DNA of 64,000 nucleotides from Actinomyces radicidentis. GTDB taxonomy: Bacteria; Actinomycetota; Actinomycetes; Actinomycetales; Actinomycetaceae. The notes under the pieces were generated by a model. That model was not told the DNA's origin. It searched no databases and saw nothing but the letters and a program-made list of their open reading frames with translations. Position numbers and translations under genes: made by a program. The stretch lies in contig NZ_CP014228.1 in assembly GCF_001553565.1 (NCBI RefSeq), forward strand, positions 62,001 to 126,000. The letters run 5' to 3'. How positions within the stretch are numbered: the stretch's first letter is position 1; each line of letters opens with the position of its first letter. Below are positions 25,063 through 39,500 of this stretch, in pieces.

Positions 25063-25088
25063 ATGCAAGATCTGCACAGTCCTTGCAT
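25063..25088. promoter_or_regulatory. Inverted repeat ATGCAAG-N12-CTTGCAT
   Basis: Perfect 7-bp arms lie 100 bases upstream of the DoxX-like gene, with a third CTTGCA-like half site and a GCACGTGC palindrome just beyond. It may be an operator; nothing identifies the regulator. Confidence 0.35.
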
Positions 25089-25187
25089 GCTCAACTTGCA
25101 CGTGCTGCACTACGGCTCCGGTTCAATTCAACCCTCAACATTCCCAGCGGGCCCACCCCAGGTCCGCGCGATATCCAAGGAGACACA

Positions 25188-25745
25188 GTGGCCTCCACTG
25201 ACACCATGGCCAAGGACGTCGTCCGCGGCGAGGACCGAGTCACCTCCGCCGCCGGCCGCAAGGTCCTCGCGGTCCTGCGCATCATCATCGGCTTCTACTT
25301 CCTGTGGGCCTTCATCGACAAGACCTTCGGCTTCGGCTTCGCCACCGCTCACGAGAAGGCCTGGATCCGCGGGGGCACCCCCGCCCAAGGCTTCATCAAG
25401 TTCGTCGCCGCCAAGAGCCCCTTCAGCGGCTTCTTCAACCTCTTCGCCAACTCCTTCGGCGACATCCTCTTCATGCTCGGGCTCCTGGCCATCGGCACCG
25501 CCCTCATCCTCGGCATCGGCCTCAAGGTCACCTCCGTGGCCGCCCCGCTGCTCCTCCTCTTCATGTACCTCGCCGAGTGGCCCATCGCCACGGGCGGCAC
25601 CGAGGACGCCGCGACCAACCCGATCGTCGACGACCACTGGGTCATGGCCTTCGCCATCATCTTCTTCATGCTCGTGCGCGCCGGCGACACCTGGGGCCTC
25701 GGCAAGTGGTGGCGCGGCCTCGTCGACGAGTCCTGGCTCCGCTGA
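25188..25745 (+). CDS. DoxX-like integral membrane protein
   Basis: A 185-residue protein with about four transmembrane helices: VLAVLRIIIGFYFLWAFI, a segment ending in LGLLAIGTALILGIGL, APLLLLFMYLAEWP and WVMAFAIIFFMLVRAGD. The layout and the FYFLWAFIDKTFG region match actinobacterial DoxX/DoxD-like proteins, some of which take part in thiol or oxidative-stress redox complexes. AAGGAG lies five to six bases before the GTG start. It is divergent from the rRNA operon. Function is inferred from family only. Confidence 0.75.
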   Translation: MASTDTMAKDVVRGEDRVTSAAGRKVLAVLRIIIGFYFLWAFIDKTFGFGFATAHEKAWIRGGTPAQGFIKFVAAKSPFSGFFNLFANSFGDILFMLGLLAIGTALILGIGLKVTSVAAPLLLLFMYLAEWPIATGGTEDAATNPIVDDHWVMAFAIIFFMLVRAGDTWGLGKWWRGLVDESWLR

Positions 25746-25786
25746 CCCCTCCCCCACCCGCCGCGGCGATCCCGTGGCACCACGCA

Positions 25787-25821
25787 GAACCCCGGTCGAG
25801 CAGCTCGCTCGACCGGGGTTC
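25787..25821. terminator. Bidirectional terminator, 15-bp perfect stem
   Basis: Arms 25787-25801 and 25807-25821 with loop AGCTC lie between the convergent DoxX-like gene and malic enzyme gene. Confidence 0.85.
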
Positions 25822-25868
25822 TCCCGTACCCGTGCCGCGGGCTCCGCAGAGACCGCGCCGGTCCGTCG

Positions 25869-27257
25869 TCAGGACTCAGAGGCCAGACGACGGACCGCCG
25901 AGGCGACGGCGTCGGCGACCCTCGTGTCGAAGGCGCCCGGGATGATGTAGACGGGGCTCAGATCCTCGTCCGGGATGACCGAGGCGATGCCCTCGGCCGC
26001 CGCGCGCAGCAGCTCCACCGAGATGTCCGTGATGCCCGTGTCGAGCAGGCCGCGGAACAGGCCCGGGAAGGCCAGGACGTTGTTGATCTGGTTCGGGAAG
26101 TCCGAACGGCCCGTCGCCACCACCGCGGCGCGGTCGGCGGCACCGATCGGGTCCACCTCCGGTGTCGGGTTCGCCATCGCGAAGACGATCGCGTCCTCCG
26201 CCATGACGGAGAGGTCCGCCGGCTCGAGGATGTTGCCCGAGGAGACGCCGATGAGGACGTCCGCGCCGGCCAGCCCCTCCTTGAGCGAGCCCGTCACGCC
26301 GCGCCGGTTCGTGTGCTCCGCCAGCCAGCGCCGGTGCTCGTTCATCCCCTCCGTGTGGGCGGCGTCGAGCGCCCCGGAGCGGCCGTAGCCGACGATGTCG
26401 GTGGCTCCGGACGCCATGAGCAGCCTGGCGATCGCCGATCCGGCGGCGCCGACGCCGGACAGGACGATCCGCACGTCCTCGATCCGCTTGCCCACCACCT
26501 TGAGCGCGTTGATGAGCGCCGCCAGCGTCACGATCGCGGTGCCGTGCTGGTCGTCGTGGAAGACGGGGATGTCGAGCTCCTCGCGCAGGCGCGCCTCGAT
26601 GTCGAAGCACTTCGGGGCCGCGATGTCCTCGAGGTTGATGCCGCCGTAGGCCGGGGCGATCGCCTTGACGATCGCGATGATCTCCTCGGGGTCCTTCGTG
26701 TCCAGCGCGACCGGCCAGGCGTCGACCCCGCCGAACTGCTTGAACAGGACCGCCTTGCCCTCCATGACGGGCATCGCCGCCGCCGGGCCGATGTCGCCCA
26801 GTCCGAGCACGGCGGTTCCGTCGGTGACGACGGCGACCGTGTTCTTCTTGATGGTGAGCTGGCGGGCGCGCTCGGGGTGGTCGTGGATCGCCTTGCAGAC
26901 GCGGGCCACGCCGGGCGTGTAGACGCGAGCGAGGTCGCGCCGGTTGTTGATCGGGTAGCGGGGGCTGATCTCGATCTTGCCGCCGACGTGGGCGAGGAAG
27001 GTCGAGTCACCGACGTTGTGCACCTCGACGCCGTCGATCGCCTTGAGGGCCTCGACGAGCTCGGTGCGGTGGCGGGAGTCGCGCGTGTCCGCGGTGAGGT
27101 CGACGGTGAGGCGGTCGCCGTCGGTGTCCGCGACGTCGACGCCGTTGACGATGGCGCCGACGCTCGAGGCCGTGTCGACGAGGGTGGTCACCGCCTTCTG
27201 CGAGGCGGGCACCGAGAGGTGCAGGGCGACGGTGTAGCTGGGGCTGGGCTGCGCCAT
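25869..27257 (-). CDS. Malic enzyme (NAD(P)-dependent, decarboxylating)
   Basis: A 462-residue enzyme that converts malate to pyruvate and CO2. An N-terminal segment of about 80 residues resembles an ACT-type domain, followed by the short bacterial malic-enzyme core: [24 protein letters not shown], the metal and catalytic region [11 protein letters not shown], the nucleotide fold [16 protein letters not shown], and NPTPEVDP plus [19 protein letters not shown] four bases before ATG fixes the start. Cofactor preference cannot be read safely. It lies alone between terminators. Confidence 0.93.
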   Translation of the reverse strand: MAQPSPSYTVALHLSVPASQKAVTTLVDTASSVGAIVNGVDVADTDGDRLTVDLTADTRDSRHRTELVEALKAIDGVEVHNVGDSTFLAHVGGKIEISPRYPINNRRDLARVYTPGVARVCKAIHDHPERARQLTIKKNTVAVVTDGTAVLGLGDIGPAAAMPVMEGKAVLFKQFGGVDAWPVALDTKDPEEIIAIVKAIAPAYGGINLEDIAAPKCFDIEARLREELDIPVFHDDQHGTAIVTLAALINALKVVGKRIEDVRIVLSGVGAAGSAIARLLMASGATDIVGYGRSGALDAAHTEGMNEHRRWLAEHTNRRGVTGSLKEGLAGADVLIGVSSGNILEPADLSVMAEDAIVFAMANPTPEVDPIGAADRAAVVATGRSDFPNQINNVLAFPGLFRGLLDTGITDISVELLRAAAEGIASVIPDEDLSPVYIIPGAFDTRVADAVASAVRRLASES

Positions 27258-27381
27258 GGGGCTCCTTCGTGGGCGGGCGGCACGACGTCGTGCGGTCCTG
27301 GTGGGGTCCTTCGGCACGAGCCTACCGGCGTTCGGGCGGCGGCGACCGGGACAGCGGTCCGGGAACCGGCGTCCGCCGCGT

Positions 27382-27417
27382 ACGACGGACGGGCCGGGCA
27401 CGACGGACGGGCCGGGC
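27382..27417. repeat. 18-bp perfect tandem repeat, two copies
   Basis: ACGACGGACGGGCCGGGC occurs twice head to tail (27382-27399 and 27400-27417); the second copy forms one arm of the gatB terminator hairpin. Confidence 0.7.
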
Positions 27418-27440
27418 CCCGTGAGGAGCCCGACCCGTCC
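27405..27440 (-). terminator. Hairpin downstream of gatCAB
   Basis: Arms 27405-27417 and 27428-27440 pair over 13 bases with one mismatch, in the 308-base gap between gatB and the malic enzyme start. Confidence 0.6.
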
Positions 27441-27507
27441 GGGTGGTGCTGGTGCTGAGAACTGCGGTACGACCGAGCTCAGCGCATGGTGCGACCGAAC
27501 TCGCGAG

Positions 27508-27547
27508 CAGGATGTCCCGATCTCGAGGTCAGGATGTCCCGATCTCG
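27508..27547. repeat. 22-bp direct-repeat pair, copy A
   Basis: CAGGATGTCCCGATCTCG occurs twice with a 22-base period, 18 bases after the gatB stop. TCGCGAG flanks the array on both sides. A 37-base core differs by one base from a second array at 45044-45080. Confidence 0.8.
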
Positions 27548-27565
27548 CGAGAAGGGGCGGGGTGG

Positions 27566-29062
27566 TTACTGGGCGACACGCTCCATGACGAGCTCGCGCA
27601 CGCGCCTGGCGTCCGCCTGCCCCTTCGTCGCCTTCATGACCGCGCCGACGATCGCGCCGGCCGCCTGCACCTTGCCGCCGCGGATCTTGTCCGCGACGTC
27701 CGGGTTGGCGGCGAGGGCCTCGTCCACCGCGGCCAGCAGCGCCGAGTCGTCCGAGACGACCTCGAGGCCGCGGGCCTCGACGACCGCCTCCGGGTCGCCC
27801 TCGCCGGCGAGCACGCCCTCGAGGACCTGGCGGGCCAGCTTGTCCGTGAGGCGACCGTCGTCGACGAGCTTCTGCAGCTGCGCGACCTGCTCCGGCGTCA
27901 CCGGGAGCTCCTCGAGGGAGGTCTCCTGCTCCTTGGCCTTGCGGGCGAGCTCGCCCATCCACCACTTGCGGGCCGCCTGGCCGGAGGGGCCGGCCAGCGT
28001 CGTGGCCTCGATGAGCTCGAGCGCGCCGGCGTTGACGACGTCGCGCATCTCCTCGTCCGCGAGGCCCCACTCCTCCTTGAGGCGACGGCGCTTGGCGGCC
28101 GGCATCTCCGGGAGGGACTGGCGGATCTCCTCGACCCACTCGCGGCTCGGGGCCACGGGGACGAGGTCCGGCTCCGGGAAGTAGCGGTAGTCGTCGGCGT
28201 CGGACTTGACGCGACCGGGCTTGGTCGTGCCGTCGGCCTGGCCGTGACGCGTCTCCTGGAGGACCGTGCCGCCTGCGGCGAGGATCGCCGCCTGGCGCTG
28301 GATCTCGTAGCGGATGACGCCGTCGATCCCGCGGAAGGTGTTGACGTTCTTCGTCTCCGTGCGGGTGCCGAGCGGCGCGTCCGGGGACTCGCGCAGAGAC
28401 ACGTTGACGTCCGCGCGGACGTTGCCGCGCTCCATGCGGGCCTCGGAGACTCCGAGGGCCCGGAAGATGTCGCGCAGGGTGCGCACGTAGGCGCTGGCGA
28501 CCTCGGGGGCCTTCGCGCCCGCCCCGATGATGGGATGGGAGACGATCTCGACCAGCGGCACGCCGGCGCGGTTGTAGTCGACCAGCGAGTGGTCGGCGCC
28601 CTCGATGCGGCCGTCGGCGCCGCCGATGTGCGTGTTCTTGCCGGCGTCCTCCTCCATGTGGGCGCGCTCGATCGGCACCGTGAAGAAGGAACCGTCCTCG
28701 AGCTCGACCTCGAGGGCGCCCTCGTAGGCGATCGGCTCGTCGCTCTGGGAGGTCTGGAAGTCCTTGGCGAGGTCCGGGTAGAAGTAGTTCTTCCGGGCGA
28801 AGCGGCAGGACTCGGCGATGGAGCAGCCCAGCGCAAGACCGATGCGGATCGCGTACTCGACGCCCTTCTTGTTGACCACGGGCAGGGCGCCGGGCAGGCC
28901 GACGCTCGTGGGGGTCACGCGGGAGTTGGGCTCGCCGCCGAAGGTGTTGGGGGCAGCGTCGAACATCTTGGTCGCGGTGCCGAGCTCGACGTGCACCTCG
29001 AGCCCGATGACGGGGTCGAAGCGCTCAACGGCCTCGTCGTAGTCCATGAGCTCATCAGCCAT
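27566..29062 (-). CDS. gatB: Aspartyl/glutamyl-tRNA amidotransferase subunit B
   Basis: A 498-residue subunit that binds mischarged Glu-tRNA-Gln or Asp-tRNA-Asn and activates the acyl group with ATP. The catalytic cradle begins [10 protein letters not shown] and includes [11 protein letters not shown] and [13 protein letters not shown]; the C-terminal GatB_Yqey tail ends [20 protein letters not shown]. It is third in gatC-gatA-gatB, three bases after gatA. Confidence 0.97.
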   Translation of the reverse strand: MADELMDYDEAVERFDPVIGLEVHVELGTATKMFDAAPNTFGGEPNSRVTPTSVGLPGALPVVNKKGVEYAIRIGLALGCSIAESCRFARKNYFYPDLAKDFQTSQSDEPIAYEGALEVELEDGSFFTVPIERAHMEEDAGKNTHIGGADGRIEGADHSLVDYNRAGVPLVEIVSHPIIGAGAKAPEVASAYVRTLRDIFRALGVSEARMERGNVRADVNVSLRESPDAPLGTRTETKNVNTFRGIDGVIRYEIQRQAAILAAGGTVLQETRHGQADGTTKPGRVKSDADDYRYFPEPDLVPVAPSREWVEEIRQSLPEMPAAKRRRLKEEWGLADEEMRDVVNAGALELIEATTLAGPSGQAARKWWMGELARKAKEQETSLEELPVTPEQVAQLQKLVDDGRLTDKLARQVLEGVLAGEGDPEAVVEARGLEVVSDDSALLAAVDEALAANPDVADKIRGGKVQAAGAIVGAVMKATKGQADARRVRELVMERVAQ

Positions 29063-29065
29063 GGC

Positions 29066-30595
29066 TCAGGCCTCCTTCTCGTTCAGCTCGGGGGCGCGGT
29101 CCAGCAGGTGGCCGCCCCAGGACTCCTCCAGCGCGGCCTCCAGGACGGCGCCGACGCGGTAGAGGCGGTCGTCGGCCCGCTGCGGGGCGAGCACCTGGAA
29201 GCCGACGGGCAGGCCGTCGTCAGAGAGCCCCGAGGGCAGGGACATGCCGGGGACGCCGGCGAGGTTCGCCGGGATGGTCGTGACGTCCATGGCGTACATG
29301 GCCATGGGGTCGTCCTTCTCGCCGAACCTGTAGGCGGTGGTCGGCGCAGTCGGTGAGACGAGGACGTCGTACGTCGACCAGGCGGCGGCGAAGTCGCGCT
29401 GGACGAGGGTGCGGACCTTCTGGGCGGAGCCGTAGTAGGCGTCGTAGTAGCCGGCCGAGAGCACGTGCGTGCCCAGGATGATGCGGCGCTTGACCTCGTC
29501 GCCGAAGCCGGCGCCGCGGGTAGCGGCCATGACCGTCTCCGCGGTGACCGGGCCCTCGCCGGGCTCGACGCGCAGGCCGTAGCGCATGCCGTCGTAGCGG
29601 GCGAGGTTCGAGGAGACCTCCGCGGGCATGATGAGGTAGTAGGCGTCCAGCGCGTACTCGAGGTTCGGCAGCGAGACCGTCTCGATGGTCACGCCGGCGG
29701 ACTCGAGCAGCGTCAGGGCCGCGTGGAAGGAGTCCACGACGCCCGGCTGGTAGGCCTCACCGCCGTCGAGCTCGGCGATGACGCCGACCCGCAGGCCCGT
29801 GAGGTCGCGCCCGGCCTGGGCGGCGCGCACGACGTCGGCCATGCCGCGCGGGGCGTCGGACAGCGACGTCGAGTCCAGCTCGTCGTAGGAGGCGATGACG
29901 TCGTGGAGGAGGGCCGTGTCCAGGACGGTGCGGCCCATGGGGCCGGGGGTGTCCAGGGACGAGGCCATGGCGATGACGCCGAAGCGGGAGACGGTGCCGT
30001 AGGTCGGCTTGACACCGACGGTGCCGGTGACGGCCGCGGGCTGGCGGATCGAGCCGCCCGTGTCCGTGCCCAGCGCGATCGGGGCCTCAAAGGCGCCGAC
30101 GGCGGCCGCGGAGCCGCCCGAGGAGCCGCCGGGGATGCGGCCGAGGTCCCAGGGGTTGGCGGTGCGTCCGAAGGCGGAGTGCTCGGTGGAGCCGCCCATG
30201 GCGAACTCGTCGAGGTTCGTCTTGCCGAGGATCGGCAGGTGGGCGGCGCGCAGGTTCGCGACGGCGGTCGCGTCGTACGGCGGGACCCATCCCTCGAGGA
30301 TCCTCGAGGCGGCGGTCGTGACCTGGCCGCGGGTGACGAAGAGGTCCTTGACGGCGACCGGCACGCCGGTGAGCTCGCCGACTCCCTCGCCGGAGCGGCG
30401 GGCCTCGTCGGCGGCGTCCGCGTCAGCCAGGGCCTTCCCGGCGGAGACGTCGAGGAAGGCGCCCACGGCGCCGTCGACGGCGGTGATGCGGTCGAGGTGC
30501 GCCTGGGTCAGCTCGCGGGAGGAGACCTCCCCGGCGGCCAGGGCGGCGGCCTGCTCGGCCGCGGTGCACTTGATAAGGGTCGAGGCGTCGGTCAT
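29066..30595 (-). CDS. gatA: Aspartyl/glutamyl-tRNA amidotransferase subunit A
   Basis: A 509-residue amidase that frees ammonia from glutamine for GatB. The Ser-cisSer-Lys triad is visible: Lys83 in VAVKDLF, Ser158 in [11 protein letters not shown] and the nucleophile Ser182 in [11 protein letters not shown]. Its start overlaps the gatC stop as ATGA. Confidence 0.97.
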   Translation of the reverse strand: MTDASTLIKCTAAEQAAALAAGEVSSRELTQAHLDRITAVDGAVGAFLDVSAGKALADADAADEARRSGEGVGELTGVPVAVKDLFVTRGQVTTAASRILEGWVPPYDATAVANLRAAHLPILGKTNLDEFAMGGSTEHSAFGRTANPWDLGRIPGGSSGGSAAAVGAFEAPIALGTDTGGSIRQPAAVTGTVGVKPTYGTVSRFGVIAMASSLDTPGPMGRTVLDTALLHDVIASYDELDSTSLSDAPRGMADVVRAAQAGRDLTGLRVGVIAELDGGEAYQPGVVDSFHAALTLLESAGVTIETVSLPNLEYALDAYYLIMPAEVSSNLARYDGMRYGLRVEPGEGPVTAETVMAATRGAGFGDEVKRRIILGTHVLSAGYYDAYYGSAQKVRTLVQRDFAAAWSTYDVLVSPTAPTTAYRFGEKDDPMAMYAMDVTTIPANLAGVPGMSLPSGLSDDGLPVGFQVLAPQRADDRLYRVGAVLEAALEESWGGHLLDRAPELNEKEA

Positions 30596-30897
30596 GAGGC
30601 GGAGTCCTCTCCCAGGATCTGCGGCACGAGGAACATGGACTCCTCGCTGGCCGGGGCGCCGGCGAGCAGCTCGTCGACGTCGAGGGTCGGCCCCGCGACG
30701 TCCTCGCGCAGCACGTTGGTCAGCGGAACGGGGTGCGAGGTGGCCGGCAGGTCCAGCGTGACCACGCTCGTGACCCGGGCGAAGGAGGACGCGACGGCGT
30801 CCAGCTCACCAGCCAGGCGCGTCACCTCCTCGTCCGTCAGGGCCACGCGCGCGAGCGCCGCGACGCGGGCGACCTCGTCCTTGGAGATGGCAGACAT
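30592..30897 (-). CDS. gatC: Aspartyl/glutamyl-tRNA amidotransferase subunit C
   Basis: A 101-residue structural subunit that wraps the GatA-GatB interface. It shows [20 protein letters not shown] at the N-terminus and the DPxx-like loop before [11 protein letters not shown] near the C-terminus. The ATG chosen gives the normal length; the frame is open further upstream. It is the first gene of gatCAB, divergent from the L,D-transpeptidase. Confidence 0.95.
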   Translation of the reverse strand: MSAISKDEVARVAALARVALTDEEVTRLAGELDAVASSFARVTSVVTLDLPATSHPVPLTNVLREDVAGPTLDVDELLAGAPASEESMFLVPQILGEDSAS

Positions 30898-31026
30898 GGG
30901 GCGAGTGTATCCACCCGGCCGGGCGGCGCCGTCATCCGCGTGACACCTCGGACGGCGGGCTCCTCGCATCGCGGGGACCACCTCCTCCCCATGCACCACC
31001 TCACACGGCCTCACCCGCGAGGATGA

Positions 31027-31055
31027 TTGACATCGCAGCGACCTGCCGGTGTCAT
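31027..31055 (+). promoter_or_regulatory. Candidate promoter of the L,D-transpeptidase gene
   Basis: TTGACA at 31027-31032, a 17-base spacer and TGTCAT at 31050-31055 lie 80 bases upstream of the ATG. Confidence 0.5.
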
Positions 31056-31134
31056 GGTCCGGTGCCCCGCATCTCGCGGGCGCTACGGACAGGACGGCCC
31101 GCTACCCGGCGGGCCCGTCCGGGACAAGGACACC

Positions 31135-32889
31135 ATGCGCAGCGAGGACCTCCCCCAGAGCAGCACGCGCCCCTCCGACGACGAGACCGCCGTCCTGAGC
31201 TCGCCCTACGGCGACGCCGCAGGATCGCGCCCGGCCGCGTCCTCCGAGGCGCCCGCCGACCGCGTCTCCCGCACGTCGATCATCCCCACGAGCGGCGCGA
31301 CGGCCGCCAGCGCCCCCGAGGCGGCCGAGACGACCGTCGTCCCCGTCGTCGCCCCGGCCGCCGAGACGACGACGCTCGCCGCCGTCACCCCCGACGAGGC
31401 GAGGGACGCCGAGGACGGCGGCTCGCACGCCGGCACCTGGGACGACGAGGCCGAGGAGACGCCGCGACGTCGTCGCCGCTGGCCCTGGATCGCCGCCGCC
31501 GCGCTCATCCTCGTCGGCGTCGTCGGAGGCGGGGCCTACGCCTACTCCGAGCACTACACCGACGCCGCGACGCCCGGCACGACCGTCGCCGGGACGGACG
31601 TCTCCGGCATGACCCGCGCCGAGATCGTCTCCCTCGTCGAGGACGAGGCCGCCAAGAGCGAGGTCACCATCACCGGTGACGCCACCGCCACCGCCTCCCT
31701 CGCGGACCTGGGCACCACGGTCGACGCGGAGAAGACCGCCGACGCCGCCATGGCCGCCTCCGGGAGCGTGACCGGCCGCTTCAAGGCCCTCGTCGACCAC
31801 ACGAGCGTCGACGTCGTCACGAAGACCGACGTCGCCACCGCCCAGGAGTACGCGCAGTCCCTCGTCCCCGCGGACAAGACCGCCGCCAGGAACGCCTCCG
31901 TCGTCCTCTCGGACGACGGCACCAGCTTCGTCATCACGAACGCCGTCAACGGCACGAGCCTCGACGCCTCCGCCATGGAGGAGGCCGCGAAGGCCGCCGC
32001 GCAGGACCTCACCTCCAAGTCGATCTCGGTGAAGTACTCGACCACCCCGCCCGCCGTCTCCGACGAGGACGCCCAGAAGGTCGCCGACGCCGCGAACGCG
32101 CTCGTCGCCCAGGACGTCACCGTCAGCAACGAGGACGGCTCGAAGACCTTCACCCCCGACGAGGCCACCAAGGCCTCCTGGGTGACCGTCACCGCCCAGG
32201 ACGGCGCCGCCCCGACGCTCGGCGCCAACGGCTCCAAGATCGGCGAGTGGGTCGCCACTGAGGGCGCCACCCTCAACGTCGACGCCGTCACCGGCGTCCG
32301 CAACGTCAACTCCAAGGGCGACGTCGTCGAGACCGTCACCGAGGCAGTCGACGGCACGAAGGTCGCCAACATGGACGAGATCGCCACCGCGCTCACCGAG
32401 GCCTTCCCCAAGGGCCAGGGCTGGACCGGCACCTTCAAGACCGAGACGACGAAGGCCGAGTGGAAGGAGCGCACCATCGCCGACGGCGCCGAGAACCTCG
32501 CGTACCAGGCCGCCGAGGGCGAGAAGTGGATCGACATCGACCTCAGCAGCAAGACCGTCACCGCCTACGCGGGCTCGACGGTCGTCCGCGGCCCGGTCAG
32601 CGTCGTCGACGGCGCCTCGGCCACCCCGACCGTCACCGGCACCTTCCACGTCTACCTCAAGTACGCGTCGCAGACGATGCAGGGCCAGAACGCCGACGGC
32701 TCGGACTACAAGACCGAGGGCGTCCCGTGGATCAGCTACTTCTACGAGGGCTACGCGCTCCACGGCGCCCCGTGGCGCTCGAGCTTCGGCTACTCCGGCT
32801 CCCACGGCTGCCTCAACATGCCCGTCTCCGACGCCAAGTGGTTCTACGACTGGGACGAGGTCGGCACGACCGTCGTCAGCCACTACTGA
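31135..32889 (+). CDS. L,D-transpeptidase (YkuD domain), membrane anchored
   Basis: A 584-residue wall cross-linking enzyme that makes 3-3 peptidoglycan links. A disordered Ala/Glu-rich cytosolic segment of about 115 residues is followed by RRRRR, one transmembrane helix (117-137), two VanW/PG_binding_4-like repeat regions (about 150-430), and a C-terminal YkuD domain. The active site is GYSGSHGCLNMPVSD with His557 and catalytic Cys559; YALHGAPWR supplies the upstream His. AAGGA before the ATG sets the start. The long N-terminal tail may be a regulatory or phosphorylated region. Confidence 0.92.
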   Translation: MRSEDLPQSSTRPSDDETAVLSSPYGDAAGSRPAASSEAPADRVSRTSIIPTSGATAASAPEAAETTVVPVVAPAAETTTLAAVTPDEARDAEDGGSHAGTWDDEAEETPRRRRRWPWIAAAALILVGVVGGGAYAYSEHYTDAATPGTTVAGTDVSGMTRAEIVSLVEDEAAKSEVTITGDATATASLADLGTTVDAEKTADAAMAASGSVTGRFKALVDHTSVDVVTKTDVATAQEYAQSLVPADKTAARNASVVLSDDGTSFVITNAVNGTSLDASAMEEAAKAAAQDLTSKSISVKYSTTPPAVSDEDAQKVADAANALVAQDVTVSNEDGSKTFTPDEATKASWVTVTAQDGAAPTLGANGSKIGEWVATEGATLNVDAVTGVRNVNSKGDVVETVTEAVDGTKVANMDEIATALTEAFPKGQGWTGTFKTETTKAEWKERTIADGAENLAYQAAEGEKWIDIDLSSKTVTAYAGSTVVRGPVSVVDGASATPTVTGTFHVYLKYASQTMQGQNADGSDYKTEGVPWISYFYEGYALHGAPWRSSFGYSGSHGCLNMPVSDAKWFYDWDEVGTTVVSHY

Positions 32890-32908
32890 GCCGCGACCGG
32901 CGCTCAGC

Positions 32909-32946
32909 ACGGGGCCCCGGTGACCTGATGGTCACCGGGGCCCCGT
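32909..32946. terminator. Bidirectional terminator, 17-bp perfect stem
   Basis: Arms 32909-32925 and 32930-32946 with loop TGAT separate the convergent L,D-transpeptidase and ligA genes. Confidence 0.9.
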
Positions 32947-32971
32947 CGTCGCTCTCGCGGGTCGCGCTCGC

Positions 32972-36456
<3,485 letters not shown>

Positions 36457-36573
36457 GCGCCCAGCCTGGCACGGGGCTCGGGCGCGGCTCCACAGGCGTC
36501 GCCGTGCGAGGTGGGCCCGGGGGCGTTCACAGGGGCTCGGCGGCGGGGTGCGGCGCCGGGCGAGGCTGCGCGG

Positions 36574-39500
36574 GTGCCCTCCCTCGCAGCCCTCTCCCCC
36601 GCCGTCGCCCGCCCGCACCCGGATGAACCGCACCGGACGTCACCGGGCGGGACGCGGGCGGCGCTCGAGGCCCTCACCGCGGACCACCACCTCGCGGTCC
36701 TCGAGGGCCCCGACGCGGGCCTCGTCGTCCCCCTCGTCGACGGACGCGACGTGGGCCGGGGCGCTGTCCTCACGGACCCGGCGCTATCCCGGACGCAGCT
36801 GCGAGTGCGCCTGCGCGGGGGCCGGGTCCTGGTCTCCGACCCGGGGTCCCGCAACGGGACCGTGATCCTGCGCCGCGGTCGGGGACGGCGCCGCCTCGGC
36901 TCCGCGCCGACTCGGCTCGTGCCGGGCGACCGCGTCCGGGCCGGAGGGACCGTCCTCGAGCTGCGCACCCGGCCCACCGCGCTCGCCGTGCCCGTCCCAC
37001 CGGGCGACCGCACGGCGCGGTGGGCGGTGCTCGTACCCGTCGTCGCGGTGCTCGCGATGGCGGGCGTCGCCGTCGTCGGCACCCTCACCGGCTCCCGCGG
37101 GCTGCTGGGGTCGCTCATGGTCGTCCCGATGCTGCTCATGGCGGCGTCGCGCCTCGTGCCGGCGCTCGGCGGCCGCGGGCGAGGCGCCCGCGCGACGGCG
37201 GGGTGGCGGGGACGGCGCGGCCGCGAGCCGGACCCCGCGGGGATGCTGCTGGCGGTCGCCTCGGGGAGAGGACGCGCCCCGGTCGGCGACGGTCCCGCTG
37301 CCGGCGCGGGCTCGGCGGGACGTGACGGCGAGACGATCCGAGCGTGGGCGGGGCGTCGGCGCCGCCGGTCCGTCATCGCCATCGGTCCCGGCGACGCCGT
37401 GGCCCTGCGCGGCCCCGGCGCCTCGCGGGCGCTGGCGTGGTGGGTGGCGCAGGCGGCCGCTCGCGGCGACGTGGTGCTCGGCGCGGCGCAGGACGGGCTG
37501 CGGCTGCGCTGGCCCCGTGACGGCGGCTGCGCGACGGTCGTCGCCGTCGAGGCCCCGCCGCCGGGGGCCGCCGACGCCCTCCGGGACACGGTCGTCACGG
37601 CCGGTCCGCTCGACGGGACGCCTGCCGCCGCGGGCCCGGGTTCCGCGGTCGACCCGGTCCGCGCCCGGGGTGCCGAACAGGGCACGAGGTCCGAGCCGCG
37701 TCAGCCCGCAGCACTCGGTGCGCACCTGGTGCGGCGCGACCTGCCCGCCTCCGTCAGCCGCGTCCTCGACGGGAACGACCCCGGGATCCCGCTGACGGAG
37801 CGCTGGATGCGGGCCGTGCTCGACCTCGCGCTCACGGAGGACCGGTCCGAGGCCCCCGACTCGGGCCTGCCCGGCACCGTCCGCCTGAGCGGGGTCACCG
37901 GCGAGATCGACCGCGAGCGCGTCGCCCGCTCGTGGTCCCGCCACGACGAGGACCTCCTGCCGGCCGTCCTCGGCGTGCGGGAGGGCGGTGCCCTCCGCGC
38001 GGACCTCGTCGCCGACGGGCCTCACGCGCTCCTGGCCGGGACGACGGGCTCGGGCAAGAGCGAGCTGCTCACCTCCTGGGTCCTCCAGCTGTGCCTGGCG
38101 CAGCCGCCCGAGCGCCTCGCGCTCGTCCTCGTCGACTACAAGGGCGGTGCGGCCTTCGACCCGCTGCGCGGCCTGCCGCACGTGGCGGGGGTCCTCACCG
38201 ACCTCGACCCCGCCGGGACGTGGCGCGCCCTGTCCTCGCTGAGGGCCGAGGGCCGGCGCCGTGAGCGGGTCCTGGCGAGGGCCGGGGCGAAGGACGTCGG
38301 GGCCCTCCCCCGACCCGACCGGCTGCCCCGCCTCGTGGTGGTCGTCGACGAGTTCGCGACGCTCGCCGCCGAGCACCCCGACGTCCTGGACGCCCTGGTG
38401 CGCGTGGCGGCGCAGGGGCGCAGCCTCGGCATCCACCTCGTCCTGGCCACGCAGCGCCCCCAGGGCGCCGTGACGCCGTCGATCCGCGCGAACACGACGC
38501 TGCGCGTGTGCCTGCGCGTCCTCGACCCCGCCGACTCCCGCGACGTCCTCGGGCACGACGGCGCCGCACGGCTCGAGCGGGTCCCAGGCCGGGTCCTGGT
38601 CGCAGGCGCCGCCGAGGACGCCGGCCCACGACCGGCGCAGGCGCCGTGGGCCGGCCGGGAGCGCGACGTCGCCGCGGCGGTCCGCGAGATCGCGGCGGCG
38701 GCCCGAGGGCGGGGCCGGCCCTTCCGCCCGTGGGCGGCGCCGCTCCCCTGCCTCGCGCGGCGAGCGGCGCCGTCGGACCGGCGCCGTCGCGGTCCGGTGC
38801 TCCTCGCCCTCACGGACCTGCCCGAGGAGCAGCGGCTGGGACGGTGGTCGTGGGAGCCGACCGATCCCCTCCTCGTCCTGGGCTCGTCGAGGTCGGGGCG
38901 GACCTCGGCGCTGGGGTCCGCGGCCCGCGGTGCCGCCCTGCGCGGTCTGGTCCCCCAGCTGTGCGGGGCGGCGTGGGAGCGGCTCGGGGCGACGGCGTGG
39001 ACGCCGGGGACGGTGGTGGGGCCGCGCGACCCGCGGCGCCTCGCTCGCCTCTGGCGCCTGGCCCTCGACGGCGACCTCGCCGGCGACCTCCTCGTCCTGG
39101 ACGACGCGGAGTCCCTCGTCGTGGCGGTCGACGAGCAGCTCGGCCCCGGTGAGGGGCAGGCGATGCTCGACGCACTCGTGCGCACCCTCCCGTCGCTGGG
39201 GACCGGGCTCGTCGTCTCGGCCTCGCTGGGAGCGGCGACGACGCGCTGGGCGGGCCGGCTGCCGACGCGGCTCGTGCTGGGCGCGCCCGAGCCGGCGCAG
39301 GCCTCGGTCGCCGGGCTCCCGCGCGGCGTCACCACCGGTCGGCGCCCGGGCGCGGGCGTCCTACTCGAGGTCTGCGGGACGACGGCCTGCCAGGTGGTGC
39401 TGCCGGGCAGGGGCGAGGGGTACCGCGGACCGGACGGCGGGTCGCACCGCCGTCTGAAGCCCCTGCCCCTTGCCGCCGCCCCGGTCCACGGCTCGTGGGC

